Origin: Rotaria socialis
Taxonomy: Eukaryota > Rotifera > Eurotatoria > Philodinida > Philodinidae
Direction: 5' to 3'
NCBI GenBank assembly: GCA_905331475.1
Contig: CAJNYU010004366.1
Coordinates: 32,082-96,081 of the forward strand
DNA length: 64,000 bases
Under the pieces are notes generated by a model that saw nothing but the letters and a program-made list of their open reading frames with translations, had not been told where the DNA came from and did no database searches. Made by a program: the position numbers and the translations under genes. Every line of letters starts with the position of its first letter. The first letter of the stretch is position 1. Below are positions 1 through 11,942 of the stretch, one piece after another.

Positions 1-3000
1 AATTTTCGATGATTGAATCAGCTCATTAAATAATATTGTTTTAGGTAACTGACTTTGTGTTGTATCTTGTTTTGATAATATTGCTGATAAAATACATGAC
101 GGATGTATATAAAGTTCTTGCAATGAACCACGAAATGTTCGATAAGTATAACCATCGATTGAAAGTTGTGCAGCATTCATAAAAAAACCATCTGTTAAAC
201 ATTTAAGAACTGGTATAACATCATCACCCGACGATGATAGTATTTTATTATTCTTTGCTATTATACGACGAAGCGATTTTTCTAATGAATCTTTTATTTC
301 AAGAATACGTTTTAATGATTTTAGATTCAACATATACCTTCAATGAAACAATAAGATAAATAATTTTAATTGGCTTTTATGAAATGTGGAGAGCAATCAA
401 TGTTCTCTTTTCCGTTTGTTTTCTTTTATTAACATCTTTTGTTGATTATTAAATATATTATACGTATTTAACAAGAAATATCGATATGCATTACATCTAA
501 TGAAATTTTCTCTCAAGTAATTGGTAGGATATAAGGTATCATAAGCAAAATTGAGTGAAATGTTTTTCCTTTCTTCTATGGTCAGCGCGATTTAATTAGG
601 TCTTCTTAATAATACTATTAGTAAACAATGACTATTAGCTTTGATTTATGCAAAACTGGCTGGATCTACAGAATAAACTCGTCTAAAGTAAATTAAGTAG
701 GACACATTGTTGTCTGTAGAAATTTGTAAAATTATTATTTCATTCTCGTCTATATGTTGTCCCGATAAAATTTTGATTCTAATTTGATTTTAAGTTTAGA
801 AATTCAATCTTTGTGAGTTAAACTTTTTTCCAATTGCTGCGTCAGATTGAGCATAGATTAATAGCAAAAAAATAAAGCTATTGATCTATATCCTTTTTTT
901 TCTCTTTCTACCATACAAATTAGTTCGTTCTCAAGTTATAATATTGGTTTGAATAGTCACAATAGAGTCCTCGATTAACACATATAGAAATTGTTTTAAG
1001 CGGTCTATAACTTCAATAGAACTTATCTAATGATGTGCAACTAAGGAGAAGCAGGAAGATCTCCGTACTTCAGAATAAAGTGAAAGTACAGCTGAAACCT
1101 ATTTTAGCTTTACTGTTACTATATTCTTATGTACGCAAGTCTTACTTTGTCCACCCTCTCTTGTGTGCAACTCATGTTTTTCTAACTTAAACAAAAAGAA
1201 AAGCAAACTTTTCTTCTTGAAATTGATCTATAATGTTATTGAACACGATATAATATATCTTGTTCAAGATGTTTTATTCCATGTTTTATTATTTTTTTTC
1301 TAACCACTCAGTAGAAGGACAGTAGAGTAGAGATAAGATGCGAAGTATGTAGATATTAGAAATTCATTTCATAATTACTTATCGCAAAATTGTTGTGGCA
1401 TCATTTGTTGTTCAAATACTTTAATAACATTAAGTACAGTAATGAGATCTCCTTCTTGACAGGCAAAGCTACTATGTAATTTTGCTGCACGCATCTTTTC
1501 ATTTGGCGGATTATGAAAAACATGTTTAACTTGAAGTGATGCAATTATTTTTAATATTTCTTGTGTACATCCATATTCAAGTGAAAGAATTAATGCTCGT
1601 GCATGTGCTGGATGTAATGGTAGTTCAGCCATTTTCATACCTAAATCGCTCGTTAAATGAGATTGTTGATCAATAGCACGTAATGCATATAGACATTCAA
1701 TAGCTTGAAGTAGATTTTTTGATGGTGGTGGCGATGGAAAGTCAAATCGAACAATATTGTGTATACCTAACGCTTTCAATTGAAGAACAGCTAAAGCTAA
1801 ATCACATCGTTGTATTTCAGGTAATTGAAATTCTTTCATTTTTTTATATTCAACTGCTGGATAAAGACGATAGGCTTTGCCTGAACGAACACGTCCTGCT
1901 CGACCAGCACGTTGTAATGCGGATGAACATGTTATTGGCAATGTTGTTAAAACTTCAAAACCAAATTCAGGATTAAATAATTTTAACCGAACATAACCAC
2001 AATCGATAACATAAACAATATCTAATCAATGATAGAAACAAAAGCTTTTCGTAATACAAAAAGAATTACAAATTTTATTTTACTTGGAATTGTTAAACTT
2101 GTTTCAGCAATATTTGTTGCAACAATTATTTTTCGCGTATTTATTGGTGTCTTTTCAAATACTTTCATTTGATCAAGAAATTTTAAACTAGCATATAATG
2201 GTAAAATAATTAAATTTTTTTCTTTCATCTTTACGTTTTAGATGCTGTTGTTCATCATTTAAACGTCTTGCATAATCATGTAAATCACGTATAATACGTA
2301 AAACATCATCTTGTCCAGATATAAAACATAGAATATCGCCTTGTTCATTATATTTTTCATTTTCATGTATTTGTATACATGTATCAACACATGCTTTACA
2401 ATAATCTGGAACAGGTTCAGTTGTGTGATAAATTTCAACTGGATATGAGCGACCTTCAACACTCATGATAAAGCATTCATCAAGTTTTTCGTCTTCATTT
2501 TTGTTTTCTTCAGGTTGATTTTCAGTTTTTGATATTGAAGTTGGCTGATGCTCGAAAAATGCACGTAATCGTTCACTATCAATTGTAGCTGATGTTATAA
2601 TGAGACGTAAATCTCGTCGACGTCTTTGAATTTTTTTTAACAATCCTAATAGAAGATCAGTTTGAATTGAACGTTCATGTGCTTCATCAATAATAATTAC
2701 ATTATATCGTGTTAATAATGGATCATACATAAGTTCACGTAATAGAAGTCCTTCTGTCATTACTAATATTTGTGTTAAACCACTTGAATAAACATCTTCG
2801 AAACGTATTCGATAACCGATTTCTTTTCCTAGTACAACATCTTTTTCATCTGCAATACGTTGTGCTAATTGAATAGTTGCTATACGACGAGGTTCAGTCA
2901 TACAAATTAATTTTCCATTACGTGTCCAACCACTTTCAAGAAGATATTGAGGAATTTGCGTTGATTTTCCACTACCTTTTTTATACGAAAAATTTCTATC

Positions 3001-3283
3001 TTGCTTAAACGAAAAGATTTGTTCGAAGAGATTTACCTGTTTCTCCAATAATTATTAAAGTTCGATATTTTTCAAGTAAATGTAATATATGTGTTCTATA
3101 CGCAGCAATCGGCAAATGACGACGATGTTGAACAATAGACATACTCGAATGTTGATAAAGATCAACATTTTCTGATGTTGAATCTTGTCGATCAACTATT
3201 GATGATGATTGTTGTCGTGGTGGTCGAGTACTTCCTGGTTTCCAATATTTATTAGTGGTACTTTTCGATTGATTTTGCGACAT
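1..3283 (-). CDS. DHX35: DHX35-like DEAH-box RNA helicase, 3'-partial, with a frameshift
   Basis: Predicted ATP-dependent RNA helicase of the DEAH/RHA group, probably linked to splicing. Exons on the minus strand are 3283-3037, 2975-2084, 2021-1379 and 337 to beyond base 1; introns are 61, 62 and 1041 bp. Motifs seen in order: N-terminal YWKPGS, Walker A GETGSGKST built across the first splice junction, TEPRR, DEAHERS, SATIDSERL, NIAETSLTIP and QRAGRAGRVRSGKAYRLY. The last exon encodes the C-terminal OB-fold region (LKCLTDGFFMNAAQL, then ELYIHPSCIL). The order and wording match DHX35 best. Exon 2 changes frame near 2220 inside a run of seven A (minus strand). Removing one base restores both the family alignment and the phase of the next junction, so this is either a sequence error or a damaged copy. 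The C-terminus lies outside the window. Confidence 0.87.
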
Positions 3284-4362
3284 AGTCTAAAATATTTGAA
3301 AGGAAATTCATAATTATCATATCTCGAAGAAAACAAATAAACGACGACATATATAGCATAGGAACTTGTTTTTTCTCTAAATTTTGCAACTTGTGCTAGG
3401 TTGAAATTTTCAATAGGATATTTAGAAACTTGTGGATAGTTTTCTTCTATACAAGCAAAATAGAAAATGAGACGAATCTTTTACATGTAAGATTTGCTGA
3501 AAATAGTAATTCTTTGTTGGCTTAATCAAACTTCGATCTAGTTCGAATAATATCAATCATATGACGCCTCAATCTTTTCACTTGAAGTATACTCTTAGGA
3601 AAAGTGTTATTTTATGATTTTTGTAAAACTTAAAATATTCAATTTTAAAAATATGAAAGTAATTTAAGCCATTGTAGAATACATAAGAAAATAAGTAGAA
3701 ACAAACAATGGCGAATTAAAATCAATTGTAATGAACTTTTTGTTTTTTATCTTCTCATCTGCAATCTAGAACATACAGACTATTGACAAAAATACTAATT
3801 GAAATGACTTTATAAATAATAATCATTTCTATTGAAACGAAAAACTATTCAATAGTAAAGGACACTGAGAATTCATGAAAAAGAATCTTTTGATTTTGTT
3901 CTAATCGTAAACAAAGTTTAACGATCTATTTGAATGAATTTATCTAATATTTCGTTATTCAATCATTTTTCTTTGAAGTTGCATCAACAAATTACTGTTT
4001 TTCTTTCGCTGTATTTATTCGTATATTACTTTTAACTAGTGATATTTCAAAATCTGTTTCTACCTAGATATCTCCTATTTCGAAGGAAGCAAATAGTTTG
4101 AGTCAAGTATAGAACATTCTTATGATTTCTAAGTAAACTGGGCGGATTAAATTCAAAATCAAACAGAGAAAAATCTTGTAAAAAAAACTTGAATTACTTC
4201 CGTTTCAGTTTCGTGGTGTTACGATTAATCAGCATTGGAATGGTTTACCACATCGAGCCGGTAACAACCAAAATTTGTAGAGGACGCTGTGTATTCAATT
4301 TTAAATTTACATCTTTTTTTTTCTTTTCAATCAAAGATGTTTGTTGGTTGGTTTAAAGAGGG
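3284..4362. other. AT-rich intergenic DNA
   Basis: This stretch upstream of the DHX35-like start holds no ORF with coding character and no repeat I could recognise. It probably includes the promoter and 5' leader of the helicase gene, but no core promoter motif stands out. Confidence 0.5.
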
Positions 4363-4800
4363 CTGGCAAATAGTCGCGTATCCAGGAAATTGTGGGTCGG
4401 AGGGCGCTGCCCCAGTGTCTTTAAAAACTGCTTCCACAATAGTTCATTTTTTTCCTGAAAATTCAATCCAGTTTCCTAATTTTCTGATTCCTAAAGAGTG
4501 ACGTAGAACAATATGTATATTCTTTTATTGTGTAGATTATGTGAGCAAGAAAAGATAAAAATGCGAGTGAACAAACCATAACTATTTCAAAAGTATTCGA
4601 GTGTTCTTGAGTGTTGAGTTGCGAATGCATCATTTATGTTTTCATAATCAACAATTATAACTCTTTCAATAGCCAACAAAGAAAAATTACTTAAACTCGT
4701 ATATGACATGCAGGATGCTGCGCTTATTTTTACTAGTTTTCGTGAGGTAGCTGTATTTCTACGGAATGTTAGTAGTTTTTAATTTCTGTGTGATTTGCCA

Positions 4801-4996
4801 TACCCAGGTCGTAGAGGTACGGTGGGAAACGGCCGGAAAGCACGGAAAATCGCTGAAAAATGGAAGCAGTATTCCGCGGAATATTGCTTCCATTTTTCAG
4901 CGATTTCCTGGGCTTTCTGACCAGGTGCAGTGATTTTTCCACATCTTTCCGTTCGGTTCCTAGGGTATCCGTCCTCCGGAATCATTGACCTGGGTA
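4801..4996. mobile_element. Palindromic MITE, TA-flanked (CCCAGGTC family)
   Basis: A 196-bp element starts TACCCAGGTC and ends with its exact inverse GACCTGGGTA. TA at both edges fits a TA target duplication as in Tc1/mariner-like elements. It is far richer in GC than its surroundings and its core is a near-perfect 60-bp palindrome. A longer relative with the same end sequence and the same GGAAGCAGTATTCC core motif lies at 56253-56553. It does not encode a protein. Confidence 0.7.
4847..4906. repeat. 60-bp near-perfect palindrome
   Basis: Two 30-base arms meet at CCG|CGG with no spacer and differ at a single position (G versus A, seven bases from the centre). It forms the heart of the MITE at 4801-4996 and could extrude as a cruciform or fold as a hairpin RNA. 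Confidence 0.9.
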
Positions 4997-6069
4997 GCAT
5001 TGATTACGCTATCTAACTGTATAGTTTTTGTTTCATTTATTTCGTGTCTCAATAAGAAAGAGAGTCAATTTCGAGAAGCACACAAAAACGGGTTTTTGTT
5101 TCTATGCAATTTCTAGATGTTTTCCTCAAATAATGAGAGTGATTATTAAGTATTGGACAATTGAACACTTTTAACTTGATATAACTTGGTAGAGAATTCA
5201 TTTTCTATAAAAAAAGATCTATTTTTCATTTAATTTATTTCTCAGTTTGACTGAAAATTGAGTTACGTTCTAACCATTCTCTTTGATAAAACTTCAGTTA
5301 TTAATCCTTGTCGAGTAAATTATAGTCACATAATCATAGAAATTTTTTCCACTAATATATAGTTGAACAGAGCAACCTTTACTGTATTGATTTATCTAAT
5401 TTTAATTTAATTGAGTTATAGGGCTTTATCGGTAAATTTGAGATCATGCGAATAGTATCGAAAATCTAGTGGTGCAAAAGTGTCTAAAACTTCAAAAGTA
5501 AAGTTTAGCTTCCTCCTTCAATTTATAACAGTTTCATTTAATACTTTGTGCAACCTTAAGCTGGACGAATCTCTTCCATCTAAAATTATTTTTGTAACAA
5601 TCGGATTTTATCTGAGTGAAATGTTCGAGCGCAAAAATTGTATTTAACCAGTCATAGACATGTTTCGGCATTCTTATCAAGATGCGAAAAAATCAAATGA
5701 GAACTACAGGGAGGTAGAGTAATAGTCAGTGCTCTACCAAATCATATAGGAATTAAACACTACTGATGTTTCGTTGAAATACAGCAAACTGAAGATAACT
5801 AGTAAAACTAAGTAAATTATCCTGTACTATTACGTGCATTCGTTTTGATGAGTTTCATTTTGTTGAATGTTCTTTCTGTTGTAATGGATGATATTAGGAG
5901 TGTATATCCTATTGATGCCACTAGCTGATAGAATTTCGAACAATCTTAATATGCAAGGAAATCGAAAAAATTTCAAAGTTTTTATAAAGCATTTTTTCTT
6001 ATCAGTGGGTGGGCAAAGTTTCGCGGTGGGAGGGTGGCGCCCACCCCTCGGTACGCCACTACTGGCAAA

Positions 6070-7083
6070 GATCCAGAAAATGTCCAGTTTCCAAAAAGTC
6101 CTCTGACATTATGAAGGAAGGATATTACTTATCGTGCAAAACTAGGACCTTTCTCTATCACTAATGATATATTCCTAGTATTTCAAGCGGACCTTTCATG
6201 GAATTTTTCTAAATCATAAGGATCTTTTCATTAGTGGCGAGTTAACGAATGAATATTTTGGAACAATGATTGGGAGAGATCGTTTTAAAATCGTTTTTTG
6301 AATTATATAATGTTTGTGTTTCATAGTTGCTATTTTTCAGCGATGAAGAATCTGATAGTATGAATATATGCCTCGAAGCACAGCAGGAAAGAAAAAGAAA
6401 GTCATTTATTGAAGAAAGAAAAGAGAAAGATTTGATGTATTGAATGAAAATATTCATTGAAATAAAATTTGCTAGACGTTCGCACAGAAGTTTCGTTCTT
6501 ATATACGGGTGTTACTTTATGGTTATATTCGTTCGCATTAATGAATAAATAGCAATAAAATGTTGCCAGTTGAGAAAAAAAAAGATAAATGAAATCAATA
6601 TGAATTCAGTGGTCATATTTTGTATAAGATAAGGATAAATAAAATCATTATATTTAATCAAATAAGGATAAAAATTTGCCTTAATTTATCTTTATGATAT
6701 AAGGATATGTAATCCTTCTTTTTATAAAAATAAGAAATATTAAGTTAAAAAAGAAAAATGTCTAATCTTTTTTAAATTAAAAATAAATAAGACCTTTCTT
6801 TTTGAAAAATGTCGATAAAGATGCACATATAATTCATTGTTTTGGTTTGTGTTGCACCAAATCTCTGCTATATGCATGTGAATGAATTCGTTGAAGTGAA
6901 AGGAAAATTCCGTTAGAGAACAGAAAAGTCCGCTGGAGAAAAGAAAGATCCGCTTGTCGTCTATTCATGTTTTGCTTTTTCTTTTGCTACTTATATATGT
7001 CTATGTATATGATTTTTCACGAGGTATGTAAGGTCCTACACATAGCTATGGGACTTTTCGTAAAGTGGACATTTTTTAGATCC
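6070..7083. mobile_element. Degraded inverted-repeat DNA element interrupted by the hAT insertion
   Basis: Positions 6070-6101 and the inverse of 7052-7083 match at 27 of 32 bases; the shared core reads AAAATGTCCA and then AAAAGTCC. Further inside, AAGCGGACCTTTC near 6185 and its inverse near 6950 also pair. This looks like the subterminal part of an old transposon of about 1 kb or more. Its left tip was separated by the insertion at 4371-6061. No protein is encoded and the true ends were not resolved. Confidence 0.45.
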
Positions 7084-7097
7084 TTGACACTGCTGGG

Positions 7098-10000
7098 TTT
7101 AAGATACAAAGTGTAAAAGACCTGAAGTTGACTAGCCTCAAATTCTTACTAGCCGTGATATAAAAATCTCAAGATAATTGAACAATTCTATTTCGAAATT
7201 TCTAAACATTGAAAAACTTTCGCATAATACTTTGTATTAGTATGAAAAATTGACAAGGCACCTGCTAGATTCCACTATTTCAAAGATAGGTAAGAAATCA
7301 ACTACTGTTACTGTGAGAATGGAAATAGTTAGAACAGTATAGCATTGAAGTCAAATAGAGAAGTGTAAGAAAAATTCATTATATTATACGAGTTTGATGA
7401 AGCTATCTAAAGACAACAAAAGGTGTAGAGAGGAGTACAAATATTCCTGATTTAATTGTCTTAAACTTTGATTAAAGGTACTATGATAATTCACATCAAG
7501 ACATATTTGACGGTCAAACTATTCGAAAAACAGCAGTAGCCATGAACGGCTCTCACCTGTGTATCATAGTTATGTCATTATTACACTTGTAAACTCATTA
7601 CAAACTACAGTAAATTACGAAATATTAAATGCAAAGCATAAAGATAATGACATCGGTGTCACTATGATTTTGTTTTGTTTTATTTTATTTTATTGATTGG
7701 CCGTAAACGTGTAAATATTGCTAGAATCGAAAAAGCATATCTCAATTCTTAATCAATGATTTTTGATCATTTAATGATAATTTAAGTTGAATACAATAGT
7801 ATATAATAAATCTGTGATATGGATTCTTTTGACTCTTTTAATAAAAATTTGAAATCAGAGGTTTACAAGTAAACCGAACAAACCTTTAAATTTCGTTAAA
7901 GTCTTTCATAAAATGAAAAGAATTCGACAATCTATGCCCCTAATGATATGATAAAACATAGTGGTAAAGATATTCAAAATGATTTATTACATTTATATCT
8001 TATTTTTTAACATCCTTCCTCTGATTATCACTTTGGATTATTACATCTTGTGTACCAATAGTTGATACTTTTGTAGATGATGAATAAGTACGTTAACCTA
8101 GTTGATCTGTATTTCATATGCCAAATAGTATAGCTGAGCATCTCAAGAGCTGACGTTTTATTATTATAAAGACAACAGCACAAAATAAGTATTTGCAATA
8201 AAAAAACAAAATGTAGCAATAATTATATGAGATAAATAAAAAAATACTCTTATTAATCGTGAAAATTTGTATGAATGATATAGGTCCGTTTGCTCATTGA
8301 AGTGTTTTAAGAAAAAGAAGTAGTCAAACAAGGAGCGCACCATATGTTGACTTGCTTACTTTATTTGCTTGAGTTAAAATATATTTGAAGAGAATATTTT
8401 TAGAGAAGTTTGACACAGAATAGCTTTGAAAAGTTAATTTCATACTACACTTGATAGTCTATTTGTAATTTTTGTTGAACAGAACAAAACCGAGGTCAAG
8501 TAATTCTTGCAGTTATGCAACTCTTTTTTAGTGTACTTTGAAAAATCTTAATCTAAATCAAAAAATTGATTAGAGACGATAATAAAGTTTTAACGGGTCA
8601 CTTTGTAAAGTGCATATAATAAATTCTTGATTTTTTCCATATTTTTCTTGTTCATCTTTAAAATAACAATTGATGAAGTTTTGTTAACCTTTTGTTATTG
8701 AAAAAAGACTTTCGTTTTCAATATAACATGTTTGCTATTAGGATTACATAACAGGCACTTAGAGTTCAGCTTAGTTCGAATCCACACAAAAGGATGCACA
8801 AGTAACAGTCAAACAAAATGCCTTTTGATCGAGGCAACAATGACGAAATAGTGTAAAAACCAATGACGTTCTATTCGATAAAATGTAGAACAGCTTGTAA
8901 GTCAGGCTAATTATTTACACATTTCTTTTCATCATCGATTGTATACGAAACATACTTTTCGGTGTAAATGTCATTAAAAACTCGTAATTGACGTGTTGTA
9001 TAGTGACATTATAAGATAGAGAGCTAAAATACATGGTACGAGAAGCGCAGAAATAAAAAAATAACGTGAAAATTCATCAAAAATAGCTGTTATGAAGAAA
9101 ATTTACTGATCAATGACACTTAAAGCATTGAAATATAACAATACCGTTATCTTTCAATATCGAAAACAATTACAAAACTAAGTACTAATAAATCAACAGC
9201 AACAACAAAAACAAATAATACGATGAACCCAATACAAATGAATAGAACTTTGATGTTTAACATATTCTTATTATATCATAATCCAACTTTTCCTTTTAAA
9301 AAATAACTAATTGAAAGGAAATAACTAATTGAAAGGAAATCATTAGATAATGATCCTATTCATTATTTTAGAAGACATTAATATTGCATACATATGATAT
9401 CTTCAATGTCATTTCTGCTAAAGCTAGGATTTATATCAATCGATTGATGAGAAATATTTGACTTTCATTTTTGGTTTTTGATTCTTATAAATATTAATCC
9501 AGCCGGAGCACGTAGTAAGATATTGATTGATGTATTAAGTTTATTTTTCGTTAGAAAGTTAAAGATTTACTTACTTTTGTGACAACGTTTTTCAGCCGAT
9601 TTCTTATTATCGTAATTCAAAACGGACGTATATTTTGTCAGGAAAGGAAGCCAAAAAAAATATGATGTATTGAAAAATATATAAAAAGAAAAAGACTCTA
9701 CCAATAGTCAACAGTGATATAGATTTATGACGAAAGGTACTTGAAGTGATATATGAAGTTTAATACTACTAACAACAGAAGAATGAAGCACATTTAATTG
9801 GAGAAACTGTATAAATATATATGGTTTATTGTTGTCCATGAAAGCATTTTAAAATTTATCAACAATATCAAACAGTAACTATGATAGAAGTGACTCGCAT
9901 CACGTAGTTTCGTAATAGAAAAGGCCAATATGTACATAAATGACATTTAAAGCACTTCGTTGATTTCTAGTCAAATATGGAAGTCAATAGGAACAGAAAT

Positions 10001-11942
10001 TCAACATTTGTTCTTATTCATATTTATTTAATTGAATACATACATGTTTCTCTATGAAAATTTTTGCAAATGGTGAAACGTTTTCTTTCATAGACTATAT
10101 CAATTATACATATATATTTGTCTACAGTCTTCTTATTTAAGTCAAAGTGAAATTTACTTCTAAAAAAATAGAAAGTTTAATGCTTTATATTTGAATGTTA
10201 TTCATTATTTGGCTTTTTAATAACCGGTATTTAGTGCTTCTGATAGATATGTAATACTTGAGGAAGAGCGTTTAAATAACTTGAAAGAAACAAAGGCACT
10301 ATTTCAAGTATTAAAAATAAGCGATTACCATCAGGTATTTTGCAAAATTTTATTTGTATGACTGAATATTCTCGATTTATATTACTTTATTCGATACAAT
10401 ATAAAAAAAATTTTCTAGTACTTAGATATTTTCATTCAAGAAAAATCCTTTCACAATGCTTAAAAAAAGAAAGAGATATCGATATATTATCTTTAATTAT
10501 TTTAATCAAATATTGAATTTTAAAATAAATACGATAGTCATACAGTGCGAACCTATCTGGTCGAAAAGTACAAATTAATGAAAGAAAAACAAACATTTCT
10601 ATATATGAATATTTATTTGAAGAATATGAAAGGCCAATCTATTATATTTTACATGATTTGAAGTAAGGTAATAGAGGCAAAAGTTTTTCAACAATAGAAT
10701 CATAACTATTTGTAATTGATCAAAAAGAAATCAAGCGATCGTGAGAATAAAGAAAAGACACCAGGACTCAAAATATTCTCGCCTACCCAACTCTTTTTCG
10801 TTCTCTGTTATGAAATATTTTTCTTCTATTTTATTCAATTCCTTGTATTTTCGTTTATCGTCAGCTCTCACCTGACAAATATACAGAGGAGAAAAAAAGA
10901 AGAATAACGCTCTCGGTGTGCTTGAATTGCTTATTCAAGAAAAAAGAAAACTTCTTTTTCTTTGACGTTTTCTTTTTGTCTTTCTTTTGCTTTAATTTCT
11001 TTTCCAACTAGACTTAATACAACTAGCCAATTTTCGATTGACTTCACAAACTGTACACAGACGTACTTTAAAGAAATACTGGCTTGGTACAATAACTAAC
11101 TGTAACACGAAAAGCAACACCTACGTCCAGTAGAAAGAGTCATTTGATACGCTCTTGCTTCATTCATCTAATCTCACATGTCATAACAACGTTCTGATCA
11201 TGCCAACAATCAAAAAAGAGCAGCAGAAGAAGAAGAAACAGAATTTTTACCTTTATATTACAGACACGGCATTATCGCAATAACGTTTATTACTCGACTT
11301 CTTTTATAAGGTAATAACTCTTGAGAAAAAAACCAAAGAAGGAGAGTTAACGTACTGATGTTAGTTATATGAATAACATCAGCAACTAAGAAGAAGACAG
11401 TTAAAGTAGTGTGAAAGAATAAATTTGATCAGTTCATCATAATTTTTTACTTCTTAAGTCAATATACGAAAAAAAAACCCTAAGTTAAGTAACTTTTCTG
11501 ATCAGTCAATTAAAGATTCGAACGTGAATTTATAATGAAGTTTCTTGTTCGTTCTGAGGCATATAAATTACAGATACTACTGAATATATTACATTTTTCC
11601 TTGATTTGTTTTTCAACATTTTATAAAATTTATTCGTTACTATTGAGCAATAGTGCGTGATGAAATGTTTGTTTTCTTTTTCAGTTAATTCTTTTGTTGC
11701 TTCGCACGAATAGTCATCGAAGCAGTTGTGCAGAAAAGACAAAAAGAGTTGAAGAGATGCCGTAAGGTCTTCCTACGTTGTTGATTTTATCGAATACTGT
11801 CACACTACTCATTTCATGATTTTAAACGCGCATTTTGTTTGTTTGTTTGTTCAAGGTGCTTTATCGAACTGAAATTGAATTGTTGATCAAGCAAAAATAA
11901 AGTAAACTTATAATTCATTTGACGACGAAAAAAAGAAGAAGA
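7098..11942. other. Gene-free AT-rich region
   Basis: No ORF with coding character, RNA gene or full transposon was seen over 4.8 kb. The only clear local feature is an 18-bp unit (AAATAACTAATTGAAAGG) present twice in tandem at 9301-9336. The 3' part next to the PTB gene should contain its promoter and leader. Confidence 0.5.

Larger units (their letters stand above)
4371..6061. mobile_element. hAT-like non-autonomous DNA transposon with 8-bp target duplication
   Basis: The left end begins TAGTCGCGTATCCAGG and the right end, read on the minus strand, begins TAGTGGCGTACCGAGG, 13 of 16 matching. Both ends continue into GC-rich sequence unlike the surroundings. The 8 bases CTGGCAAA occur directly before the left end (4363-4370) and directly after the right end (6062-6069), a perfect direct target duplication. 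An 8-bp duplication with a TAGTGGCGTA-type end is typical of the hAT superfamily. The interior has no transposase ORF and carries a second, palindromic element at 4801-4996, so that insertion is younger. The hAT element itself sits inside or beside an older degraded element whose sequence resumes at 6070. Confidence 0.75.

Noticed and set aside
4289-4501. 70-codon frame with a GC-rich middle (WFKEGWQIVAYPGN)
   Set aside because: It spans the left border of the hAT-like element; the GC-rich part is the transposon end.
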